A DNA stretch of 64,000 nt from Neopestalotiopsis rosae. Lineage: Eukaryota > Ascomycota > Sordariomycetes > Amphisphaeriales > Sporocadaceae. Location of the stretch: NCBI GenBank assembly GCA_023078685.1, contig JALGAS010000006.1:2666001-2730000 (forward strand). The letters are read 5' to 3'. The notes beneath the pieces are model-generated. The model was not told where the DNA came from and ran no database searches. It worked only from the letters and a program-made list of their open reading frames with translations. Positions 46,362 to 58,300 of this stretch are shown here, piece by piece. Numbering within the stretch: position 1 is the first letter of the stretch; each line of letters begins with the position of its first letter. The translations under genes were made by a program, and so were the position numbers.

Positions 46362-47493
46362 TTATAAATGCTTGCCCAAGAACTCAACAACAGTCTTGTA
46401 GCCTCGGGTGTATTCCTCCTTGACGCGCGAGTCCTCCAGGTTGGAGCGCGCAGCCATCCAACCGTGAATCTGGTCGCTGAAACTCTCAACGTGCTTGGGT
46501 CCCGACAGGTTCTGCTCAAACTTCTTGACATCCTCGACGGGTTCGTCCTTGGAGGCAAGCATGCAGAGAGGCACTTTGATCTTCTTGGCGTCCTCGGGCT
46601 CGACCATGGCAGGGTGGCACTCGACTGCAGCCTTGAAAATATTGTCGGATGACGAGGTTGTGAGGGAAACAACCTTGCCGCCCCAGCAGAAGCCCATGAT
46701 TGCCCAATCCTTGATCTCTGGGTGCTTGGATTGAACCGACTTGATATAATCGGGAACCTGCTTGGCAATTGATGGGGGTGGGAACTTCTCAAAGAAGGCC
46801 CCTAGCTGCTTCTTCTTATCATCATTGTCCGGAGGGAAGCTATGTTATCACATGTCAGTATGGGAACGGCCAAGTCTTTCCACACCTATGACAATACTAC
46901 ACACATCTCAATCGGGCAAGGCTCGCCCTTGAACCAGTCAGGCATGAAGACCTGGTACTTCTGCTTGGCATCAGAGCTGCTGAGAATATCGGCTCCTTGC
47001 AACGTCTGGGGGAAGAATCCAAAGATATCGAAGATGATCAGAACGCCCTTGGAGGCATCCTTTGGTCCAGTCGCGTCTAGGGTCATTGGTGAGCATTGGG
47101 TTCTGCACATGAACGCAGGGCATGTTTAAACGCACAGGTCTTGTATCCACCAAACTCCTCATAGCTGCCCTTCGCGCTATATCCCTTGGACTGAACGGGA
47201 GGGATATTACAACAAGCCTCAGAGTGGCCGTGGGATGCTGGCATGGTAGACATGTTGGCAATCGGTTGTGATGGGTGTCTCTTGAATAGGTTTGTCGTAG
47301 AACTTGAAAGTGGACGTTGGCTGCAGCAGCTTCTGGCGTGGATTGTGCTATTCGTAGCTGTAGTAGTAGAAGAAACGGAATGTGACGGTGGTTGTGAAGT
47401 AGAAATGGGGGAATTCTGCAGAAGCGCCGGACTTAAGAGACGACCTGACGCAACCGCTCTGCTGGGAGCCTGCAGGTGCTTTGAGAAGGTCAT
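46362..47493 (-). CDS. Dienelactone hydrolase family protein (AIM2-like)
   Basis: Three exons, 47493-47136, 47076-46905 and 46839-46362. The catalytic Cys is in GFCWGGK, Asp in ASKDEP and His in DQIHGW, the DLH-type Cys-His-Asp triad. The core typical of the family starts at an internal ATG (47253, MSTMPASHG, giving 255 residues with the conserved HSEACCNIPPV). The upstream in-frame ATG (47493) adds 80 residues rich in Ser, Thr, Arg and Ala with almost no acidic residues, resembling a mitochondrial presequence. Alternative initiation could therefore give mitochondrial and cytosolic forms (inference). First of the housekeeping-type genes to the right of the cluster. Confidence 0.88.
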
Positions 47494-48532
47494 GATGTCC
47501 CACCTCGCTTCGTGCCTATCAGACTTACAGAACGGTGCAGCACTACCAAAGACTACGAACGGAACTCGGTTCGGCCGGGAACTAAATTAGATCAAGATCC
47601 TTCTTCAGGTATAGTTGTGCAGAAGACAAGCAGTGCTTTTCGTTCTCCTTGCAAATCAGCATGCAAAGAATATCCATATCTGCTAACTCTGTTTGTCTAC
47701 AAGGTATGCTCACTGGGGTGAGGTGAGGGGTAAATGGGCAGTTAGGTAGAGGTTCACGTCTAGAATGCGGGCATCGCTGCCGATGGTGGGGCAGTTAATG
47801 ATGTCACCTAAACTAAACCATATGCCTGCCGCCTTTGGTTGTCTCCAATTGCGTTGCTTCCCAAAATTGCATGCCAACGTGGCTCTCCAGCTGCTGAACA
47901 GGTGGACACTCAAGAATGAATGCCTTGTGGAGATGGTAAGATCTTTATTAGATCGTGATCGTGAAACAATAATATTTACTAAGATCGCCAAGTAATGATA
48001 TACTGATTATAATATCTTATACTACGACGCTAGCAAGTAGTAGAGTAGAGGAGGGCCCAATCGAGTCATTTCATCAGCTGCCAGATATTCACATAGTCAA
48101 TTCGCCGATATACGTATAATAAGTATTCAAGAATCAGTTAATCGAATACGGGCATCGTGAACATCCAAGAAGTAACATTTTGGACAGGTGATCGGTCGCA
48201 CCTTCATAATTTACTTTTTGACGAGGAAAGAAAGGTGCAGTAAGGCAGGGAGGCAGGAAGGCACGAACGCGGGACCTTATCTCATTAGCGCTTTCTGTTC
48301 TTTCTTCTTCTTCTATGTGCCTGATCTCACCCCTAGAAGACCTCCAGGGCGACTCCTACTACCTAACCTAGATACACCATTATATTATCTGACGGGAGCC
48401 CATGACTCGTAATACTGCAAAACTTCTTTTCGGCGCCTCTTCTGTACATTTGTTTACCGTATCCCTCGACGCCATGCTTTCGAAAATAAATTTGACCTGG
48501 AATCATGATGAGCAATCTTTGCCAGCAGCCCA
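47494..48532. other. Intergenic between DLH and Nudix genes
   Basis: About 1 kb containing the DLH promoter on its left side and the Nudix 3' region on its right. No gene recognised. Confidence 0.5.
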
Positions 48533-49497
48533 TCACAGCTCGAGCGAATACTTCCATTCCTCTTCCGTCATTTGCTCTGCGTAGTGCACTGCCAGAGCCA
48601 CCGCCCTGCGTTCCACCGACATCTTGAGGCGACTCACGGCCTCGGCAGCAGGGAACCACTGAGCTGTCATCTTGGCACTGTCCTCTCGGCCCAGCAGCTT
48701 GGGGTTGGGCGTTGCCGTCCTCAGCGGTCTCGCGGCATACCAGTATATGTGTCTCATTGCACCCGTGGCAGGATCTGGATACTGACTGATGCAGAATATG
48801 TCCTTGTTCAATAGGTTGATTGTGCCGTTATCAGCCCGGCTACCGCTCCTATGTCGTCTCAACTGCACTGCTGTCTCATCTTCTGTCCTTTCTGGCAGGG
48901 TCAGCCGTGTGCAAAATCTCATATACAGAGGCTGAACCTCCACACCGGTCTCCTCTGCGGTCTCCCGCAACGCCGCCTCGGAAAAGTCTTCGTGGATATT
49001 CTTTCTCCCCTTGGGCAATTGCCACTAGATCCAGTCATGGTCAGCCATTGTCTGTTCATGTTGATACAGGCCACAGAACACCAGGCCTTGGACCCTGAAA
49101 AGCGTCGCTAGGTCACGGCCTGTGGGCGCTGGTAGGATTGACTTACAGCACTTGTGTTCTTGTTCCATATGAGCAGTACCTTTCGCTCGGACGATTCAGG
49201 TCCATCAATCGTGACGGTTCCACAACTGATCATCAGCGCTTGTGTATCGTAAGCTTCTGAGTGATGTTCGAGGATATTCCACTCGTCATCGTTCCAGATG
49301 ACTTGGCGTTTATGCCATGGTCTGTTCAAAAGCCGTATGGCTTTATCTTTGGCCTGTTCTAGCAAAGAAGCTGCCATTGCTGAAGTCGCTCGTGAGTTTC
49401 TGCCGAAATCGCTGTCGATGGACGTTACATTCACCTTTAGCGACCAGTTCTTGTTTATAGCACTCGTATACTCGCCAATACTCGATTCGACCGCCAT
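48533..49497 (-). CDS. Nudix hydrolase
   Basis: Two exons, 49497-49147 and 49024-48533, give 280 residues. The Nudix box GRKNIHEDFSEAALRETAEE-TGV matches G-x5-E-x7-REUXEE-x-GU (split here for display) and begins right after the splice junction (WQLPKG). The N-terminal 117 residues contain SCGTVTIDG and KVLLIWNKN, the first Nudix-fold strands. Fungal relatives hydrolyse nucleoside diphosphate derivatives such as diphosphoinositol or dinucleoside polyphosphates; the substrate cannot be told here. An upstream in-frame ATG at 49542 is less likely. Confidence 0.87.
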
Positions 49498-52141
49498 GGC
49501 TCCTTTCAAAAGCTGAACCAAACAACAAATCTTATTATTCAAGATCTTGTTTTACGCTGGAGCGGAGCTGGAGCGGATGTCCGAGATGAAATACGAAACA
49601 GAAAGAATTTTATTTGTGAACGGAAAGATCCTCATCCCTGGTCATGCCTCAGGTCCCCGTATTTATACGCAACGCGAGTCAAGCAAGACAAGTTTACCAA
49701 GGCTGAAGAGCACTATATTGCGCCACGCAATATTTGGGGCAACCAAACTGCTCGGATTTGGTATGTGCGCATGATGACGGCTCCTCTCAATGGTGAGTCT
49801 TGGCTCAACGCTGACCCAGACATCTAATGAATTTATGAGCGCCGCAGTACAGTGCAACATGAGCAGCCAATTGAGGTTATCCATACACTGCCGGCCGGCC
49901 AGATGCCGTGAACCAATGCAATTTGCAAGGGTAGTTGGCTGATTCATGGGACTTGGTTCTCCGGTAGGCCATCAACATTCATGGGTATTGGTCAGAAATG
50001 ACAGCTCAGCATCAAGGATTTTCTCTAGACAAGATCTTACCAATGCTTTTGTGCGTCAGCTCTGGTGTCTGACCGGTCTGAGCTGGTCAAGATCCTGCCG
50101 CATTAATCGTAATTCTCGGCCACGACAAATGGCGCAGGGACCGAGTCGGTGAGAAACATAGCTCACCGTGGTGCTCTTGCCGCCTTCCATCCATGTGGGT
50201 ATCCCCCAAAAGGCCCCGTGCATGAGGAAGACTTTTTGCACTTTGCAAAGATTTTCCCAGTACGTACGTGCAGCTTGGGCCGAAAGGCACGCTGGCTATG
50301 AATTGATTGGTGAGTACGAATGGCTTGGCTTGCAAAATGGAGACACCTGAGAATGGATGCATTATAGTCACCCGGGATATAGTGTCTCCCAGGTCTATCA
50401 ATCAATTACCGGCCCAGCTGAGCGTTTCCAACACTAACCGGGCGCCCGAACTTCAGTTCATTGCCACAAAGTATGTGCGCACTGGCGTGACTTTGCCCTG
50501 AGCAACCTGCATGATGCTGTGCCACACAACCGATCGATCTACAGCGTCCAGACGCAATCCCTATAATTCGTTCGACAAAAGTGTCAAATTGCGCCAACGA
50601 CAGCCTTTCCATCACAAAATGTGCGACAGGATGCGGAACCGGAGGATCCTCAGATGATTTGATATTATACGACAGGTATATTGTCTTGGCCCTATCGAAC
50701 TCAGCTTCCCAGAGATGGTCTCATGCTGTTGCCAATCAACACGTGCAGTCTGTTCCTCCTGGTCGGCTCGCTTACCGATCAGCACGTGTGGGGGGTGGTT
50801 TGGCATATATTTATGGTCAGGATCCAGCACCGAACTCGTATTTCTGTAAATCATTTACCGGTTCTGGCTTGCGTGGCTTAATCAAGAGCGCCCAGGTGTG
50901 CATAAAATGCCAAATCCGGTAATAGTGCACGCCACGGAACGAATGCGAAGATGTTTTGAAGGTACGGCCGTTTGGCTCTCAGGATTTATGCAACCATTAC
51001 CGACCAAGCAGTGCGAGTATATTGGCACTCCTCGGCTGCATGTAAGATCTCACAGATAGACCCAAAGTCCCCATTTTGATGTGTTCAGCACGCACGCGAT
51101 GCCACCTGTATAGTCTCCAAGATATAGTCATGCGGAATTGCCCAAAAAGCATTCGACTGACTCGCACAAAGTCATGCAAACTGATCAGGCAGGCATCCGA
51201 TAGAACAAGACTTATGTCAGCTTGTGCCATTCAAGAGGCGATTCTCCAGTGTTAGCGATTGTATACGGAACTGAGATTCCTTGGTGCGATAATGGCATGC
51301 TAGAAAATTGTCAGCTTATGGTCGCAACTGAGGTAACACGCAGTAATTGGTATGCCGCGTACCTTGATGCTCACCGATGTTGAGGCTGCATATGCGGATT
51401 CTCGGCCCTGTCCGTCTAACCCGGGCCGTTTGGTACAACCTCGGTCGGTCTATCGAGGCACTGGGATTACTCCTTTAGGAGAGCGGCTATTGTTGCTTTT
51501 TATATCACTCCTTCTCTTATCGGGCGCCGTAATCTTGTTGCATGTAGAGGTGCAAGCCGACTTTTATAAGGAGCAAGATAAATCAGATCTGATGTTGCTT
51601 TGTTTCTCACATCTTCACATTCTCACGGGGATGTTCATGATGATGTAAATTGTTGGGTGCTTGTATCATGCAACTTATTAAACTAGACTCGACGATCATT
51701 ATTCACCTCATCTTACAGAACTCGAGATATGTGCTTGATGGAAAGCACAGCAATAGAATTGCAGCTTCAGCATGCAAGGTACATACGGCTGATCAAGGAT
51801 ATATGCTCCGGGGCACTGCGATTCTTCTTCACACCGCACCCAGGATGAGATGATTGATTGGGGGTATCGGGATTGTATTTCTGGCTTACTCGCGCCAGCA
51901 ACAAGATATTTGTAAGGAGCGATGAGTGCAGGCACTAGCTTCCACTAAGGAAGACGTAAATACTTGAGCTTCTTCTTTTTTTGACCATCTTCCCGGCTCC
52001 AAACGACTTGATCCATCCCACATGAATGACATTCTCAATATCGTAGCCGCGAATTTCAGTCGACTAACCGTAACTACCCTGAAAAAATCTCTCCAAAATA
52101 TTCCACCCATTTTTTCGTCGTCGCCCGGAGGATCTGGTAAA
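49498..52141. other. Gene-poor block, 2.6 kb
   Basis: The longest gene-free stretch in the window, between the Nudix 5' end and the PPTase stop. Only short frames without family features occur on either strand. I saw no terminal inverted repeats, no tRNA and no transposase or reverse transcriptase motif. It may be a decayed repeat or intergenic DNA. Confidence 0.45.
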
Positions 52142-53218
52142 TTAAGCTGAAAGCGTCGCATGCTTCAATATGGTGGCAAGCTCCAAGGTCTCAAAGGGGC
52201 CCAGCTCCCAGCCGAGGGCGATCTCCTTGCTCGCCGGCGTCCGCACCGCCGTCGCCGTCATGTAGTCGCGGCCCAGCGAGCGCAGGCAGATGTTGGCGTC
52301 GTCGACCCTGGCGCCCTGGAACAGCACCTCGTGCTCGCGGATGATGGCGGCCGGCGGGTCCCGGGCCGTCTGGACCAGGAGGCCCGAGGCGTCGCCGTCG
52401 GACGTTACGGGCTCGGGCGCCCGCAGGTTCTGGAACTCAAGCTGGTGCAGCCACGGCGCCAGGAGCGCCTCGCCCGTCATCTTGACGTAGGCCTCGCGCA
52501 GGCACCACAGGGCGTAAAAGGTGCGCAGGTGGGCATTGACGACATCTGGGGACTGGCCGCGCAGTTTTCCGACGGCCTTGAGGTCGGCCGTCTCGGACTT
52601 GCCAAACACGTCGGCGTGCATGTCGACGAAGCGGTCCCAGCCGTCCGTGGCAATCATCTTGTGGTCGCGGGCCTCGCGCTCGTTGACGCAGACCACGTCG
52701 ACGCCGACGTCGACGGCGCCGGGCCCCCCGTAGCGCGCCACGGCCGCCAGCGCCACGATGCCGTTCTGGTGCGAGACGTTGAACTCGACGGGCCGCGAGC
52801 CGTCGGGCGCCACGTAGATGGGCTTCCCGTGCGGGTCCCGGGTGATGGTCGTGGCGGACCAGGGCAGGCCGAGCGTCTTGCTCAGCACGTAGTGCTTGAG
52901 AAAGTGCGAGGCGAGGGACATTTTGGCGTCCCGGACGAAAAAGTACTTTAGCACGCCCTTTTTCTCCTCGGGCGTGAGGATGGCCAGGTATTCCGGTGCC
53001 TATAAATGGGAAGATTTCACTTCATGGTCAGTCAATAATTCGTTTCACCACATCGACAGTCTCCTACTGGTTCACAGGTTCCTTGAATGTTTATCCCCGT
53101 CCGATCTTTTTTCAAATGTACTCACCACCGTCTCTAGCTGTGCTGGTTTGGTGGCTTCGGGCCACAGGTTGCGTGTATCCACGATCCATTGGATCACCTG
53201 GACGTTGGTTTCGGCCAT
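52142..53218 (-). CDS. npgA: 4'-phosphopantetheinyl transferase (NpgA/PPT1-type)
   Basis: Two exons, 53218-53126 and 52999-52142, encode 316 residues. Sfp-type signatures are present: SVEFNVSH-like PVEFNVSHQNG, the Mg-binding GVDVV, and WCLREAYVKMTG (the W-x2-KEA-x2-K motif with Arg for the first Lys). It converts apo carrier domains to holo form using CoA. In filamentous fungi a single enzyme of this kind usually serves PKSs, NRPSs and alpha-aminoadipate reductase in lysine synthesis. It would therefore activate the ACP of the PKS and the five T domains of the NRPS in this window. It is probably a general housekeeping copy, since it lies among conserved genes; a cluster-specific origin is not supported. 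Confidence 0.9.
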
Positions 53219-54392
53219 GGCGGGCTATGTGTGTGGGAGGCCGGGAGATCTGTAGTAAAAGCCTCCTGGATATATAACACTTCTATGAAAGGAGAATTGG
53301 TTATAAACTTTTAAAGCCGGACAGTCAATTAGGGGAGAGACAGAAATGTTTCCTTTATCTAATTCCCTCTGATTCCCAACGGGCAATGTCAGCCCGTCAG
53401 CCTACGCCACGTGACAAAACCCGAGCAAAGAGCTCGCGAGCGAGCGAAATTCCTTGGCCCCCTTCGGAGCCCGGGGATTTGTGGATGCATAATCATATCT
53501 CTGCTTCCGCTTTTCCCAACGCCCTGTCGAGAAAACAATGAGGAAATAGGGCTGGGCGCTTCCCAATAATTGGGGGTGCGCCACCGGAATGGGTTACGAA
53601 GCCGTATGGTCGTTATGATCTTGGTATTCCCGGATGCGTTTTGGCGTTGCATCGAGCTGAACAAAAATACTCGATATAACGGAATACCCAGGCCGCCGGG
53701 CGCAAACCATCGCCAGTGGCCTACGACCTAGTAGGGGAGCTTGGAGCTTGCGCAACTTGCATAGCGCAGACAGGAACTCTTGGAAGAGGGGGACAAAACA
53801 CGAGCTATGCGAGCTCGGAAACCATCTTTAGTGGACAGAACCAAACCACAGGGCTGCGGGGTATCATTATTAGCGCCTGAACCCTTACTGAGTTGACACG
53901 CACCACCACACCCATACGTGTGAATTCAACGGGGACTTGCAGGGTTGGGAGCTGTTGGTAAATTACTATATTTATATTGCATCATGGTACCAGGAGCAAC
54001 GTCTATAGGTTGGTATGTATTTGAGGATTCAATTCATTTGCATACCTTGGCAGAATATCAGCTACCCCATAAACTACCACCTCATCGTTGTCGGTAACCA
54101 ATGGCATGGGATTCGGTCTCTACACCCTCAAACGGGCCGGATAATCGGCGAGCAGGTCCATATTTTCATCGTTTATTTCTAGATCGTCCCGCTCTTTGGT
54201 CTTTACATGTAAGTATCATCCGGGTTGCCCTTTAGAAAGCTGCACACTGACACATCATTTGACGAATGGTTTGTATAATGGGATGCTATAATGTCTATGG
54301 CATGTCTATTGGCAATGATAGCTACTTATAGCTAGATGCAGAGTTAATCACCCACCCATCAGAGTTCCCGCTGTCCATGCTCCCAAGCACAG
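53219..54392. other. Intergenic between PPTase and signal peptide peptidase
   Basis: About 1.2 kb with the PPTase promoter on the left side and the peptidase 3' region on the right. No gene recognised. Confidence 0.5.
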
Positions 54393-56170
54393 TTAGGATG
54401 ACTCCTCAACTTCCCCAGGTGGAGGTGGTGCCTCAATGGAGAACACAAAGACCGTCCTCGATCGTGACTTTTTCGTGGCCTCGACAGACTTTGACTTTTC
54501 ATCCGCTGTGTCATCACCTTGCTTGTCCATAACTGCCTTGGCCGTATCATCGCCCTTCTCCTTTGCTTCACCATCGTCGGCCTTTGGTTCTTCAACCTCC
54601 TTGATCACGTTGCCGTCTCCATCGACTTCGACAACAACATCTTGTTTATCCAAGGTACCATCCTCAGTATAAATCCACATTTCGTGAAGCTCGCCGCGTA
54701 CAAGACCTGTGATCCAAACCGCTGATACGACGCCCGGAACAAGATAAAGAAGTGCAGGCTGGGCGTGCTTGAATACCAACAGCATGGCCAATGTCATGAC
54801 CATGGCTAGCAAATATCCTACCATGGAAGCCATAAAGTATGTCTTCTTGAAGCCGGCCGCCGTTACGGCAGGAGTGGCGCTCGCCTTGCCCCAAAAGGCA
54901 TTGGCCCACTGACCCTGGGGATTGACGTATACAGGTTTGCGAACAATACGCTGCGTTTCCTTCTTGGTTGAAGTATGCCCATCCTCCGATGTTGCTTCAG
55001 TCTCTAGTTCAACAGGAACCAACTTCTGCTGGCGGTAGTAATGCAAGAAGTGATCAAAACGGAGGCAAAGACCAATAAAGATACCTGGAACAACAATATC
55101 GCCAAGTCCAAGCATGCTAGATTGCTTGTTTGACTGGAAAACGAGCTTGATAGGAACATCAAGCTTTGTGGCAACGGTCACCATATAAGGACTATCATGT
55201 GTTAGTTGGGTCATCCTTGCGCAATCATGTCCAGTACTTACGTGTAGAAGACCATGTAGATGTCGTAAAAGAATAGGCCAAACAGAACTGAGCTGCCAAT
55301 GGTAAAGGTAGTGGGAGAAAGTGTAATGATTCCGACGTAGGAGAACGCATACCCCATCACATTTGAGAGAAAGTTTGACTTGGTGGTCTGATAAAGAATG
55401 CTCGCGCCAATCGCCAAAAATGCTCCCAGGACGTCGTTGAGCTTGACCTGAAACTTTTGCTTTCCGATTCCATGCATGCCTAGGCGGATTGTCCAGTGCT
55501 CATGGAAGAGGTGGCGAAGCTCCCAAAAGGTATTGCGTTTCCGCTCCGTCAAGCCCACAGAGCTCAATATGCCGGGGAAAGGCGATTGCTTTGAGTCATC
55601 ATATACACGCTCGCCGGACCCGTTGAGCGTATACAGGCACTTGCGGGCGTTATCAAAGTGGTACAAGGTGCCGCTTGATGACTTCCATACCTCGGGAAAG
55701 ATGAAACCCGTGATAAAGTGAAGAGAATCGGCGGCAAGCTTGGCTATACTGCCCAGAGACATGACTGAGAAGTAAATTCCCATGATCTTACTGATAATCG
55801 CAGGATCTTCGAGCCACTTAATCAAGTAGTAGAGACCAACGAGAACCGTTCCAGCCATGATGGGAAACATGATGGCATCCGAGGCCACGAGACCTTGCAC
55901 GAATTGGTCATCCTGATCCTCATCCTTCTGCGTCTTTCCTGACTTTGACTTCTTGGGTGGTGGACGTGCGCTGGGCGGACGTCGCAGAGAAGCATGTGCT
56001 CCAAGGTAGATACATCCGAGAGCGGCGCAAACGACCTTGGTTTGAATAATGAGGAGATCTTGATGTTTCCATAAGTTGGCAGGAATTTGCGAGAATGATT
56101 CGAACATGGTCAGATTGCCCGTCACGTCCAATCCGTCACCTGGCAGTCCATCGGCTGATGAATTAGCCAT
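54393..56170 (-). CDS. Signal peptide peptidase, intramembrane aspartyl protease (A22B)
   Basis: Two exons, 56170-55242 and 55191-54393, encode 575 residues. Multipass membrane protein with the catalytic YD motif in FFYDIYMVFYT (Asp302), GLGD in MLGLGDIVVPG (Asp341) and a PAL signature in QPALLYLVPG. It cleaves remnant signal peptides and some tail-anchored proteins in the ER membrane. The C-terminus (about 140 residues) is acidic and Lys-rich, ends in GEVEESS, and lacks a KKxx retrieval signal. An acidic cytosolic loop follows the second membrane segment (KKSKSGKTQKDEDQDDQ). Housekeeping gene. Confidence 0.93.
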
Positions 56171-57107
56171 GATTTTTCGTTGTCTGGTCGTAGAATAGAT
56201 ATAAGCGAGTTTCTAATGGTTTGTTGAGTGTCTTGGAGATAGAGACAATATATAGTCCTGCTGTGGCTGGCAAGGTAGTTGAGCCACAACAAGCCTTGAG
56301 CCTATCTGGGGTGACGAGGGTAAGCCGGGTGAACAGGTATTTGCGGACGGCAATCTATTTGTCCGACAAGTTTGTTCGTCGCTGATCGAATATCAACCCA
56401 TACAAGCCTAATCCATTGATGTGTTTGTGTAAAGTCAGGGATGCTTCTGCCTCAGATTGAGCCTGGTGAACTTCCAAGGTCCACTGAGTCAGGAAAGGTG
56501 GCGTTCTGAGTCTCTGCCGTGACTCTAAAAGATCGTATGGAAATGGTTCCTGGTCTCGTTCTTGAAGCAATCTGATGCTCGAAAGATCATTTAAAAAAAA
56601 TCAATGCTGGACAAATATTCGGATGGAAGAAAAGAAAACGAGAAGAAAAAGATGGCAAACGCAAAATGGCATGTGTTCTTCTGACGCCAGTGGTAGCCTT
56701 GCAGCATGGACCCTTCCACGGCATAATCAGTGGCTAATCGTGGCGAGCCCCTGCGGTGCCTGGACCATCCCCGTATCACGTATGTACCTACTGCCTACCT
56801 AACGTTAGGCGATCGCAGAAAAAGTGACCAGCAAGGCTCGACCGGAAAAAAGAGAGAGTGTTACCTGTAGTCTAGCTCTAGGTACCACCTACCTCATCGC
56901 CTAGCCCCGCCAAAGCTGTCGCAGAGCTACAATTTGCGCTTGGTTGCGTAACTGGGAACTTTTTGACAAGAGTTGCTGGAAAACAAAACAGAGAAACATA
57001 TTACTGCTCGCTAGATTCACTCGTTCGATCTTTGACATAAAGTGTCCGCCAGACGCCTCACTTCGCAATACACCCACCAAACCACACAGAAGAGACTAGA
57101 AAACACA
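56171..57107. promoter_or_regulatory. Divergent promoter, signal peptide peptidase / cyclophilin
   Basis: A 937-bp region between two divergent starts. Purine-rich stretch near 56620-56660. No coding feature or motif assigned. Confidence 0.45.
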
Positions 57108-57605
57108 ATGGCAGCGACGGACGTCCTCCTCTCGACCACGATGGGCGACATCACGGTGGAGCTGTACACGACGCACGCGCCCAAGACGTGCAAGAACTTT
57201 GCCGAGCTCGCGCGGCGCAATTACTACGACGGCTGCGTGGTGCACCGCATCATCACCGACTTCATGATCCAGACGGGCGACCCGACGGGCACCGGCCGCG
57301 GCGGCGCCAGCATCTACGGCGAAAAGTTCGACGACGAGATCCACGCCGGGCTCCGGCACACGGGCGCCGGAGTCCTCAGCATGGCCAACGCCGGACCAAA
57401 CACCAACGGCTCCCAGTTCTTCATCACCCTGGCGCCCACCCCCTGGCTCGACGGCAAGCACACCATCTTTGGCCGCGTCAAGAGCGGCCTCGGCGTCGTC
57501 AAGCGCATGGGCATGGTTCGCACCGACAAGGAGGATCGGCCTGTCGAGGAGGTCAAGATACTGCGCGCGCGGATCGTCGAGGAGAACATTGACGAGTACT
57601 CGTGA
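57108..57605 (+). CDS. Peptidyl-prolyl cis-trans isomerase, cyclophilin (PPIL1/Cyp1-type)
   Basis: Intronless 165-residue single-domain cyclophilin. Active-site and core motifs: [20 protein letters not shown] (with the catalytic Arg), [16 protein letters not shown] (Trp of the cyclosporin site) and HTIFGRV. The compact length and sequence style fit the PPIL1 group, a spliceosome-associated cyclophilin. The start MAATDVLL at 57108 is preceded by AACACA, a reasonable fungal start context. Upstream in-frame codons at 57042 would add 22 residues not seen in the family. Confidence 0.93.
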   Translation: MAATDVLLSTTMGDITVELYTTHAPKTCKNFAELARRNYYDGCVVHRIITDFMIQTGDPTGTGRGGASIYGEKFDDEIHAGLRHTGAGVLSMANAGPNTNGSQFFITLAPTPWLDGKHTIFGRVKSGLGVVKRMGMVRTDKEDRPVEEVKILRARIVEENIDEYS

Positions 57606-58300
57606 TCATATCGAGCCATGGACTTATTAGACTATGCTCTGGTGGATTTCGCTGGCGGCATATTTTACGATCAGCCAGTATATGTTTTGGGAGCGACCAA
57701 CCAACCATGGTCCGTAACATATACTTTATGCATTGGAAGGCGTTTGGTGTCAGGAAAATGGCGAATCTTCTTTCAAATTTACTTGGCCGTGGATAATTGA
57801 GACTACCATGGTGATGAATAAATCAAAGCTCTGTTATCATGGCAAATTACGTGATTCTTTGCGGTCGCCATGGGGGAATCGAATTACATGTGGAAAACCA
57901 CGTAATCAGCTGTGTATAATACAGAAGGGTGCCAAGATGTGCGTGTGTAATTGTATAAACGAGACCGAACGCCGTCTTTTTCGATCCCCGTGACATCAAA
58001 CGAGTCACTTGCCAACGCCGAAACCCCTTGAAAAAGTAAACTTCCCTGTCGTGTCCATTGACCAGGACAACATGAATGACACAGGCAACCAAAAAACCCC
58101 AGACCATGCAGATATGAATGTAAGAGTATACAAAATGGCGTTGCTCTTGAAACGAAGAAGAGAAGAACGCGGCAGGTATGCAGACCAAGTATTCAATGGC
58201 GTTGTCCAAGACGCTCAAGAACGTAAATGCAAATAGGCTCATGACTTGGCTGATGTCTATCTCTGTAGGAGAAAGCACAAGGGGACCTGCCACTGTGCCA
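57606..58300. other. Intergenic, convergent 3' ends
   Basis: 695 bp between the cyclophilin stop and the zinc-finger gene stop. Reading frames here are short and carry no family signal. Confidence 0.5.

Noticed and set aside
52160..52951. 263-codon plus-strand frame opposite the PPTase
   Set aside because: It is a GC-rich antisense shadow of the PPTase, with Arg/Gly/Val/Asp-rich composition and no family motif.
53400..53460. Short GC-rich palindrome-like stretch as a mobile-element end
   Set aside because: No matching second end, target duplication or coding relic was seen nearby.
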